The translations under genes and the position numbers were made by a program. Source: Symsagittifera roscoffensis (taxonomy: Eukaryota > Xenacoelomorpha > Acoela > Convolutidae). From it: a DNA stretch of 64,000 bases. The DNA is taken from positions 93,597,845 through 93,661,844 of the forward strand of contig NC_087062.1 in assembly GCF_963678635.1 (NCBI RefSeq). The letters are read 5' to 3'. How positions within the stretch are numbered: position 1 is the stretch's first letter; each line of letters opens with the position of its first letter. The notes beneath the pieces were generated by a model, which saw only the letters and a list, made by a program, of their open reading frames with translations, did no database searches and was not told the DNA's origin. Of the stretch, positions 55,283 to 64,000 are shown piece after piece.

Positions 55283-55899
55283 AGCCTTTCGAAATTGCCA
55301 TAGTTGCTGGATACATTTCTCTCGTGACGTATTTTGCGGACATTATTGGCAAAAACGCAGCACGACTTATCGCGAAAATGTCGGGCAAACTTTTGTTTAG
55401 TGCATATTACAACGGATCTATTGAAGTAATTAACTGGACAATTAATTTTTTGTCACAATTTGAGGATTTGCAGCTAATAGAAGACGAGGTATCAAGAACT
55501 TTTAAATTTCTGACCGATGACAAAGCATCTCTTCTACTGATGATGGCATCTCAAAACTACGCGTCGGCATCTTGCGCTCAAATTTTGTTCGACCATGGGT
55601 TTCCAGATAAATTACTTCTGCACGAGCTATTTGGAAAAAATGCTCTTCATTACGCAATTTCGTACGAAAACATTGATCTCATTCATGTTTTGCTTGAATC
55701 TGAGAATCGACGAAAAATTTTCCTAAGTGTATTGTACGACAAAATGACCGCAGACAACTTTGCTCGTTCTCTTCAATTCGATGACATTGCCAAAGTGTTG
55801 GTGGAATATTACGAATCTTTGGTCGAAACAACTCAAGATGAGGATAATGAGCAGCAAAACAGCGACATTGCCAGACTAATTTCAGAAAGGCGCCCATAA
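55283..55899 (+). CDS. ankyrin-repeat protein, terminal exon
   Basis: Acceptor ATTTTTTTCAG; two bases plus 204 codons and TAA (55897-55899), entered in phase 1. Four to five ankyrin-type units can be followed: EPFEIAIVAGYISLVTYFAD, SGKLLFSAYYNGSIEVINW, ASLLLMMASQNYASASCAQI, FGKNALHYAISYENIDLIHV (the best match to the consensus xGxTxLHxAxxxGxxxxVxxLL), and YDKMTADNFARSLQFDDIAK. It ends in an acidic Glu/Asp/Gln tail. Ankyrin repeats mediate protein-protein contacts. It could be the C-terminus of the upstream helicase or an independent gene with unrecognised first exons. Confidence 0.75.
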
Positions 55900-57000
55900 T
55901 GCGAGAAGCTTTGGTCTATCGTTAAGACATTCAATCACTGCTAGCTATAAATACTGTAAATACTTCGATATATAGCACAATTTTCATGTATAATTGTATA
56001 TTTCCGTTTATTTAGCTGCGCTTTGGAATCAATCGTATCCATCATAGTACAAGCTGGCCACAATATCCAAAAAATAACTGGCATTGACTAAAATGAATGC
56101 CTGGCTCTGATATGTTCCAAAAAAATGCCGTTTTCTCTTTTTGAAAAATTTTAGCACAATTGAGAACAGCTAATTTTTCGAAACTATATTCTCAGAACAC
56201 GGTTTCTCAATTTAAATTTTTGTCCAAATTGAGCATTGGGGTGGAAGATCTTATCTTGGTCTATCTCTGGGTGTAGGGTGATGTTATCCCGATCCAAATA
56301 AATCCCTTGCCTTGCTTATTTTGTTTTTAATGTATATTTTGAGAAGTTTGGAATTTATCAAGCTTACTTCTGGCTTTCTCGCTGTCCGTTCTTGCACTAA
56401 ATTTGTAAATTTGAGTATCGAGCTGAATAACCGATGTACTTACTCATAATAAGAAACTAAAGAGAACGTAGTCCTATTTTTTTTAATGGCAACAGATTTC
56501 TAAGTTTACTTACCTCTTTAATTTAATACGAAAAGCTATTGAGCATGGAAAACTGAGAAATCGAACATAGTCAGGGACTTACTTCACAAAAATATAATGA
56601 TATGAAAGTCATGTCCGACAAAACCAAAAAATAGCAAAACAATTTGACTGAAAACTTAACCGCTCACCTTGCTTGAGTGGATCCATACTAGATGCAATCA
56701 ATGGTAACCCAATCGTGGCTCTTGATCGTTTGACTGAAACCTACAGACGATTAATGTTCCAGAGAAAATTGTTACTTAAAAACTCAAATAGGTGTGCGTT
56801 TCCTATTTTCTTTCATTTATCAAAAAAATGTTAGTCTGACTATGTGGGTATCAGTTTTTGTTGAGATCAGTACTCTCGTCCTCAAGGACAGTTTTTTGAG
56901 CCCAAAGAGCATTAAAAATCTTGATCTACTTCAATTCTAGTTCATGTTTGTCTACTTCTCGTGAAAATAAATTATATTCATTTTCCAAGGAATGCTTAGG
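55900..57000. other. 3' flank / intergenic, no other gene seen
   Basis: Probable 3' UTR followed by AT-rich sequence without a supported gene. Confidence 0.4.
56297..56302 (+). promoter_or_regulatory. candidate polyadenylation signal downstream of the ankyrin exon
   Basis: AATAAA about 400 bp after the stop, in the sense orientation. Confidence 0.4.
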
Positions 57001-57995
57001 ACTGAGAGGAAAATTTGAGACTTTGGAATTTTCCCAAAGACAACAATTCTATTACCAAGAAGAAGCCGCTTCTGCAGGAAGAACTCGCGCAACCTCTTAT
57101 TTCGATTGAACTTTTCATCTCAATTTTGAAAGGGTAGTTTTCAAGAAAAATCAAAAGCAGGCCGTGTGACCGGATTAGCAGAGAAGATTCCCGAAATCGG
57201 GTTTCTCGATTGAACACTTAACCTGATAATTGGCACAATATTTTTCGAGTTAAGTTACAAAACTTCCAAAAAACGGTCGAAGTTTCAAACTTTCACTTAT
57301 TTGAAGGCCATAATTGTTTTCAAAAACGGAGCGTAGCAAATTGAAGAGGTAAACTTCCAACAACCTGCTGTGTCGATTAAACCTATGATATCAGATTTGG
57401 CAGAATAGTTATCGAGAAAAGTCCAAAAAACGGTCAACAAATCAGATAATTGACATTTCCAAGAATTCTAGCTTTTAGTTTCTAAAAAAATTGCGCAAAG
57501 CCGCTTGTGCAGAAGAAAACTGCCAATCTGTATTTTCGATTGAAACCAGAAACCCAGGTTTGGCAGGGTAGTTCTCGAGGTCAGTCAAGAAGTTTCAAAA
57601 AACGGTCAAAAAACAAAAAATTTGACTTTTCCGAGGGCCATAATTTTTTGTTTTAAAAAAATTTGGGCGTACTCGCGTATTCAAAGAAGTTTTCCACAAC
57701 CCGTTTTTGTATTGAACCCAACATATCAGATATGTTAGGATAATTTTTGATAAAACTCACTAAATTATATAAAAAACGCTCAAAAAGTCAAAAAATTGAC
57801 TTTTCCAAGGACGATAACTTTGTGTAAACAATTTTGAGAGGCCGCTAAAGCATGGAAGCTTCCCAGTACCCGTTATCTCCATTGAACTCACAACCTCAAG
57901 TTTGAGTGGTTAGTTTGAAAAAACGTTTGAAAAAAACGAAACCAACGATAATAAAATCAAACATTTCACTATTCCGAGGGCCATAATTATATTAG
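57000..57995. repeat. degenerate tandem array, unit about 160-180 bp
   Basis: Five to six units share the order TTCGATTGAAC, then GTTTGGCAGGGTAGTT..CGAG, then CCAAAAAACGGTCAA, then TTGACTTTTCCGAGGGCCAT and AATT. Anchors CCATAATT or equivalents recur near 57.31, 57.47, 57.64, 57.82 and 57.98 kb. It is a different sequence from the 3.6/54.4-kb array. Confidence 0.78.
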
Positions 57996-58484
57996 TCAAA
58001 AAAAGTTTGGCAACTAAGCCGACAAAAAAATAAGCAAACAAAAATAGTCGGACGAATTAATTGCTTCGCGCGGATATATTTTCGTCGGCAATAAAACTGG
58101 GTTCGAATAAATGACCTTTATCGCCTCAAGAAGAATGCTACCTTCACACTAAACAGGCTAAATTGAAACCACGAACTTGATATACTAATAAAGTAGGCAG
58201 ACAAGACAAATGATTGTTTCGTCAAACGAGTTATTAGAAAAAAATTTACAACAAAAAATATCAGATCCTTTTTTCCAAAATTATAACATTTAATGCGCGA
58301 ACCTAATGGAAAGCATAAAGAATAGACTGCATTCATCATTTCTCTGCTGCTTCGGTCTGAAAAGCACAATCAAGGTGGCCATGGTGCCTCGAAATCACTG
58401 GCACTGTTTCTCGCGCTGATGAGAATATTACATGAAAAAACTCTCTTTATAAACCTGCTCGAGCGAGTAAAACTTGAGTAAAAC

Positions 58485-58795
58485 TAGGTTTTCACGGCTT
58501 ATATTAAGCTTAAATAAGCTATTGTAAGCCTACACGGTCACCTTATTAGCTCGAAACTAGACCAGAAATCAAATATTTCAGACCGGTTTTTCTCGACACT
58601 GTGAAAAAATTTTGAAGTTCAAAAGGTCATTCGAATCACGACTGAAAGGGCTTTAATGTGATATATCACTCGACCCATTCCGATGATTATTTGTGGTACC
58701 TGATTTTTGCAGGGAAAACAAAAAAACTAAAACACCCGAATACAAAGCTCCTCCCCATTTTCAATGGTCGGAACAAAAACTAGGAAAAGAACTTA
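58485..58795 (-). repeat. dispersed repeat family E, copy
   Basis: On the minus strand it starts TTTTTGTTCCGACCATTGAA and continues through GGTACCACAAAT, GGGTCGAGTGATATATCACA, AAAGCCCTTTCAGTCGTGAT and CACAGTGTCGAGAAAAACCG. Longest copy in the window. Confidence 0.7.
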
Positions 58796-58799
58796 TTCG

Positions 58800-59700
58800 A
58801 AATCAGAGTTGGTAAATTACAAATTACGGAATAACTTTTAATAGTCATTCCTTTATACTCTTGGGTGATTTTTTTTGCTAAAAAAAACAAGTTGAATAAG
58901 TTTTAAATAATGAAAAGAACAAATAGTAGCAATAATAATTTAAAGGATATTTTTGAAATTGATGAAACTATTAGAGGTTTAATGTGGATTAGAGAAAAAA
59001 CATTGAGGGAAATTGGAAAGCAACAACAACGTGATATTTTTAGCGTAATTCAAACAGCCAAACACGCTTCATGGACAAACTTGGAGAATTAGAAAATCAT
59101 AAGCGATTCTCATAGGCAGGCCAAAATCAAAACGGCTACCTTTTGCTATGATTCCAGATTTTTCAAATTGAAGGCAATTCAAACAAGAATATACAAATTA
59201 TTGCGAACTCAAAGCAGATCACATATATGAAGAAGGGAATTGTATTTGGTTACCATATTCATGCATTTACCACTCGCGCAACTTAAAAATAAAGAAAATT
59301 TGCACAAAGTATTTAATCACATATTTTGTATAACCACTACACGTATAATACTGCTTATGCCAAATCGGAGGAACTTGAGCGCCTTGTTTGGCCAAGAAAC
59401 AAAGCTAATTCGGGTAGTGGCATTTTAAGATCCGGTCACTACATTATCGTTGAGATTCTAGAGAATTGGTTCCCCACGGCAAAATGTTGTTTTAGATGGA
59501 GTATTTCTTTCCGTTTAACTTCTTTGGCCAACAAAGATTTTGCTAGTAAATCATATTTATCAGCACAAGCACGGGCGATTTAAGTGCCATCGCCTTGAAA
59601 TTGAGAGTGAATCATGGACGGATTAGCTTTGTCTAAGAATCTGCACCGAACAACGACTACCTTATGTACAAAATTTAAGCAAATACGAAATCATCGATCG
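58800..59700. other. intergenic stretch with short unassigned frames
   Basis: A 60-codon frame with an ATG at 58910 (MKRTNSSNNNLKDIFEIDET) and broken protein-like frames at 59.24-59.58 kb do not match a family I know and lack splice support. They may be transposon remnants. Confidence 0.3.
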
Positions 59701-59708
59701 AAAAACAC

Positions 59709-59902
59709 GGGTTTTAGGAATTTAGACGACAGGAAATTAGACGATCAGAAAATAACGGAATTTAGACAAAAACTTGCGTGCAATTGCGGGAAACTTAATT
59801 ACAGACTTAAATTATCTTTTGGCAGAGTAAATACTGGTTGTCCGTAAATTCAATTTCTTTGCGATCGTCTAATTTGCTTGTCGTGTAATTCCACAGGCCC
59901 CG
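59709..59902. mobile_element. MITE family C, 194 bp, 8-bp target duplication
   Basis: Left end GGGTTTTAGGAATTTAGACG; right end, read inward, CGGGGCCTGTGGAATTACAC. The inverted similarity continues through GACGACAGGAAATTAGACGA / CACGACAAGCAAATTAGACG, about 55 bp on each side, leaving a short unpaired centre. AAAAACAC is perfectly repeated outside (59701-59708 and 59903-59910). Confidence 0.88.
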
Positions 59903-60039
59903 AAAAACACATAGGAAAAAAGATCAATGCGAATTCTTAAAACTATTTGGCAATGTCTAAATTGAGTAGCACTTCACAGGTGATAAAACTCACAGGTCAC
60001 TTTTTCTATTAAAAAAAAACTCCAAATTTCTTTCAGGCT

Positions 60040-60475
60040 ACTCCCGACCTCGTTAGAAGTACGGTCCCGACCTCGTTAATGAGTCACATTTTAAAAACGC
60101 CAGCCACACCACGTGAAATCTGCGTGACGTGAACTACTTCAAGTCAATGAAAACAGGAAAAGTTTTAAGCATTTCTTAATTACTTAGATGAATTGTTCAA
60201 AAATATCTATTTACTGGAAAAACTTTTCAAGGAGAAAAAGTATAAGAAAATCATTCGACCCAAGCTCTCAAAATTGTTATTTTACTGAGACAACGAAGGT
60301 AAAATTGGACAAGAAAACAGTAACTGAATCGCAATTTGATAGTTTTGAACGCTAAATTATTTCCTTAATTATTTACGTTATTTTAAATGATTACTCGTCA
60401 CTTTTTTACGGACCACAGGTAATGTTTTGAGACCGTACTTCTAAATGAGGCTTGTAATGGGAGCATAATTCTAAA
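60040..60475. repeat. inverted-repeat-flanked segment, possible MITE
   Basis: The left part has CTCCCGACCTCGTTAGAAGT then ACGGTC. The right part, read inward, has CTCCCATT..CCTCATTTAGAAGTACGGTC. Spacing about 400 bp. A CCCGACCTCGTTA motif is additionally doubled at the left end. No target duplication could be fixed. Confidence 0.5.
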
Positions 60476-60607
60476 GGAGTACCCATTTCAGCTGTAAGCA
60501 ATTTACCCATCGAAGTAAGATAATCGGATCTCAACTTTGCAACCTAATCAGTTTTGAGCAGTTTTCTCTTTTTCCTGTTCAGTTTTTAAATAATATAATG
60601 AGATATA

Positions 60608-61108
60608 TCATTTCACTTTTTTGGGTTCGGGTTTTGGGCTTGCTTGTTTTTGGGCACTTTTCGGATCTCGATCTCCCTCGCCCGTTACTTGAGTTTCATC
60701 TTCCTCATCTTCGTCGTCATCCTCGAGATCTGCTCGTGAGGAGCTACCGGTTCTGCTGGCATCGACATAGACCTTGCCCGCATCTTTAGAGTCTCGAGTA
60801 AGCACCACTAGAATCATGCGCGACATCAGCAGGATGAGAAACACCGCGACACTTCCTGTTTTGTCGAACTTGTTTCCTATGTAGAAATTACTGAAGAGGT
60901 AGTCTGCATATTGCAGAAGGAGCATCAAGTTCGCCATGTTTCCCACAAAGAGGGGAAGAAAAAACATAAGCAGCAGCAGACCACAGAAGGCTTCATTGGA
61001 TCCCATCATCTGACGATAGACTGAAGGCAACATGGAAGGAACCTCCAATTTCTGCTGAACAATTAGCTTGAAGAAACTTCCTTTGAAAAGCTCTTTGTGT
61101 TGGGTTTT
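60608..61108 (-). CDS. TMEM35/NACHO-like membrane protein, exon 2
   Basis: Terminal exon on the minus strand: acceptor GATTGTTTCAG ends at 61109, then 166 codons and a stop at 60608-60610. Phase 0, matching exon 1. Residues (joined numbering) about 60-150 contain three hydrophobic segments: AFCGLLLLMFFLPLFVG, ANLMLLLQYADYLFSNFYIG and GSVAVFLILLMSRMILVVL. The arrangement (helix, loop with Tyr/Lys, last helix ending before a charged tail) resembles TMEM35A/B, DoxX-like proteins; TMEM35A (NACHO) is the ER chaperone for nicotinic acetylcholine receptor assembly. The C-terminal tail is unusual: an almost unbroken Asp/Glu run (DLEDDDEDEEDE) then a Lys/Pro-rich end, longer than in vertebrate TMEM35A. 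The upstream in-frame ATG at 61117 lies in the intron and is not the start. Confidence 0.82.
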   Translation of the reverse strand, partial: KTQHKELFKGSFFKLIVQQKLEVPSMLPSVYRQMMGSNEAFCGLLLLMFFLPLFVGNMANLMLLLQYADYLFSNFYIGNKFDKTGSVAVFLILLMSRMILVVLTRDSKDAGKVYVDASRTGSSSRADLEDDDEDEEDETQVTGEGDRDPKSAQKQASPKPEPKKVK

Positions 61109-63452
61109 CTGAAACAATCGGCGTAATTTAAACCATGCCTTTCGGTGAGTTCTTCAACCGAAACAGCTTTATATTTCACAAAAAAATTTTCATATCGAAA
61201 TTACATAAGATTCATAGTCAGAATTTCTACATTGGACGAACCCAGGTCCCTTGCTCCGAAAGACGCCATATCTCGATAGTTTTGCGATAGTTTCTTTTGA
61301 AAGAAAGAAAGTTTATTTCTCCAAATCAAAATATTAAAATCAGAGTTATTCTCTATTTCAGAGTTATTATCGCTAATCCTGAAAATTTTAGAGAAACAAG
61401 TGGGGATAGACAAAAAGCATTTTTCATGGCTACTTTGGCTATACCTGAAATTTAATATACATAAAAAAAATGAAAAACTTGATTATACTTTATTTAAACA
61501 GAAAATAAAGCGACACAAAAAATATATTCATGTTGCTTAAATAAGCGGAAAATGATAATGAAAACATTCATACAATTCAACTATTAACAATAAAAAGCAA
61601 TGAGAAGCAATGAAAAAACATCGCCACACAAAGAGCTGCAAAAGAGTTTATTAACGCAAGTAAACAGAAAAAACACAAATTGTATTTTTGAAAAATTTTA
61701 GGCTTTCGAATTTTAAAGAAAAAAATTCTATGCCCTTGAAGCTCTTTGAATTTCTGGAACAATTTGTGATGGGTACTTTTTTTTGATAAAATCAACCCTT
61801 TTATAGTTCGATAAGAAAGGAAATGAAAAGAACATAAATAAAATCAAAAGTCAAATCGCGAAAAATACATTTGAGCCTGAACAATTTTTAAGTCTTTTCC
61901 TGAAAAAAAAACAGAAGCAAAAAATCATAGCGATCTATATAAGTGTCTGAACTACTTTCATCGATTCTTTTCTTGGAACAAGAATTTTAAAAGAACAAAA
62001 AAATCAATTCAATGCTAGTTAAATGTAACATTTATTAAGCTATTAAGAGCTCTGATTTTTGTAGCTTTTTACCTATGTCAATTGCTCCTTATTGAAAAAA
62101 ATACAACAGAAAATTTGTCTGAAATACAAAATTTTCTTAAATTTTTTTTTTTGATATTTGAAAATTCGTCCTAATTTTGAATCTCTTTATTTCAATCGGT
62201 GTGATGAGATTATTGTATGCTACTTGCAGAGCTACTGGCTAACCTTGTACAGCTATAGTTTTCATTAAGACCAGTGAAAACATCAAAATCTCGGAAACTG
62301 ACTTGATAAGATAGGTTTTTGAGTAAGAACTTAAATTACAAATGGAATGTTTGAGCTATGTGATACAGTACCAAACTGAGAAAAAAGGGAAATGCTCTTT
62401 TTCAAATTTCATCATCTGTATTAATTAAGCGATTTTCCAAAATTTTCAAATAAATGGCGATTTGTCGAATTCTCGAATATTTGATACTTCATGATTCATG
62501 ACTTAACACCGTGAAGATAAGCTTAAATGACTGCCGAGTAGCATTGACCTCATTTCTTTAGCAACTAAATTGTAATTTAAAAATTTTTTAAAAACTAGTC
62601 CAAGATAAAAAGAAATGATTTTAAAAGGTTATATATCATAAAAAACAATTTGATTGTAAAATTTGATATACAGCCCTTGGATTTCACTTTCATCGATTCC
62701 GAGTAAAAAGTATCTTCAAATTTGTGAACAGAAACGCTTTCATCATATGTATTACTGATACAAAATGTCATGGCTGATTATGTCGATAGTTACAGAAGGA
62801 ATCAAAAATAACCCATTCAGACCAGCTGCATGATTTACGCTTCAAGGAACTTTGAACCACATCTAGGCTAGCTTTTCACATATTGGCATCCTCTATTTGC
62901 AGCTAACTTGGTTATTCTGCTATTGTCAAAACCCACTTACTTGACTATTATACTGTGCCTGGGTTAAAACAGTACGATTTAAAAACAGAAATCGGGTTAA
63001 CAACTTCAGTTATTTCGATTTGCCTTCTGACATCAAGGGCATTTCGATCCATATTTAAAGCTATGCCTATAGTCAGAGCCACTATAGTCTTATTTCACAT
63101 GTAGCATGAAGAAAACTGTTTCAATCAATCACAACCGATTATTTTAATCAAGTAATAGCTCCTAAAACCGATTTTCAAGTATGTTTTACTGCTCATTTCA
63201 GCTCAGCTTTATGTGTCTCATATAGCACCGGAATGAAACGCTCATCCATCTTTTATTACTTGGCAATAAATAATAGGACCAGTAGTACTTGGGTTTCTAC
63301 TTTGGATCAGAAAACAATGAACTAATAAAAAAGGATCTACTTAACAATCCTTATTTTACGAAATAGGGGAAGATGGTTGAACCATTATCGGATATTTCCA
63401 ATGGTAGATATTATGAGGTAAACCCCATATTACAGATTAAATGTGTACTAAC
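61109..63452 (-). other. intron of the TMEM35-like gene
   Basis: 2.3-kb phase-0 intron, donor CTA|GTTAGT, acceptor TTGTTTCAG. AT-rich; a TGTATGCTACTTGCAGAGCTACTGG-type motif shared with 55.2 kb occurs near 62.22 kb. No other exon was recognised. Confidence 0.7.
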
Positions 63453-63566
63453 TAGTGATTTATGCATTTCGACGCTGAACCATGGACCCAGTTTGTTCAG
63501 GCCCATGATGATGAAGTAGAGTCCTAGGATGACAGACAACATCTTGACACTCATAGCTGCAGCCAT
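63453..63566 (-). CDS. TMEM35/NACHO-like membrane protein, exon 1
   Basis: ATG at 63566 on the minus strand, 38 codons, ending CTA|GTTAGT in phase 0. It reads MAAAMSVKMLSVILGLYFII then MGLNKLGPWFSVEMHKSL. This is the first TM helix with the family pattern LGLxFxxMGxxKLxP seen at the start of TMEM35 proteins. Joined to exon 2 it gives 204 aa with four membrane helices. GC-richer than its surroundings. An alternative start at Met5 would change nothing important. Confidence 0.82.
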
Positions 63567-64000
63567 TCTTCGATTCTACCACTGAAAGTCTCTTAATGAC
63601 AAGATCAAACAACTGAAATCATACACAATTCAGATCAAACCACACTCTGTCCAGCTCCTAAAAGTGGTTAGCCCAAAAATACGTCAAGATTATGAACTTT
63701 TAAGACAGCAACCCGCAAACAGTGGAATATTTACAAGTAGCTGACACCCCTCTATTCTTCTAAAAGGAAATCATTTTGGAGAAAACGCTACTCTTTATTA
63801 GCCGTCCTATTAAAAACTATCGAGTCTCTGATATGTAGTAAATCTGACCGGAAAACTTTTTAACACATATTGCAAAAATGGGAAAATTGTTTTTTTTTCA
63901 ATAGTTTGTAAAAAATCTAAATAACGTAATTTTTTTTTAATTTCGAATGAATTTGTTAACGATTTCGAGCAAAATTCATCGTCATCTTAATAAACATAAA
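63567..64000 (-). promoter_or_regulatory. upstream region of the TMEM35-like gene
   Basis: Contains the likely 5' UTR and promoter by position only. No TATA box or other defined motif stands out, and no other gene is seen up to the window edge. Confidence 0.3.

Overview
The window is a gene-poor, AT-rich, intron-containing nuclear sequence from an animal, most likely a non-vertebrate metazoan. The evidence is GT/AG introns of 2 to 4 kb with matching phases, two recognisable animal gene families (PLCXD-type PI-PLC X-domain protein; TMEM35/NACHO-type membrane protein), and very dense eukaryotic transposons (Ty3/gypsy LTR element, LINE, tRNA-derived SINEs, hAT-like MITEs, Helentron-like elements). 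No bacterial gene organisation, operon, CRISPR array or rRNA is visible. The exact phylum cannot be read from the sequence alone.

Layout. 1-8.9 kb holds repeats only: a Helentron-like copy, an (AT)n microsatellite, a degenerate tandem array at 3.6-4.9 kb and a clean 214-bp MITE at 6.7 kb. 8.9-12.6 kb is a two-exon plus-strand PI-PLC X-domain gene (323 aa). 14.4-16.6 kb has two long copies of a tRNA-like SINE family. 17.3-21.6 kb is a two-exon minus-strand gene (139 aa) for a small secreted or membrane-anchored protein; its exon-junction segment resembles an amphipathic helix of secretin/PTH-class hormones, and it has a dibasic site near the C-terminus. 21.6-31.5 kb is repeat-rich and contains several Helentron-like copies. 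31.5-39.8 kb is a decayed LINE interrupted by a complete but inactivated Ty3/gypsy element (31658-38061, LTRs of 265 and 277 bp, target duplication GGTCT).

40.1-51.3 kb carries the largest gene: a plus-strand SF1 helicase/NTPase of about 990-1030 aa. Its N-terminal half has a PD-(D/E)xK/NERD-like signature, and its introns are loaded with LINE, hAT MITE and Helentron-like DNA. 51.5-55.9 kb holds two spliced exons encoding an ankyrin-repeat C-terminus; whether these are the 3' end of the helicase gene or a separate gene is unresolved. 57.0-58.0 kb is another degenerate tandem array. 59.7 kb has a MITE with a perfect 8-bp duplication. 60.6-63.6 kb is a two-exon minus-strand TMEM35/NACHO-like gene (204 aa) with an unusual acidic tail.

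The genes show no functional pathway linkage to each other; they are isolated loci in a transposon-rich landscape. The items most worth follow-up are the nuclease-like/helicase/ankyrin locus, the small secreted-peptide gene, and the Helentron-like family with its 5' hairpin, 3' hairpin and subterminal inverted motifs. All gene models were assembled by eye from reading frame, splice signals and phase, without database searches.
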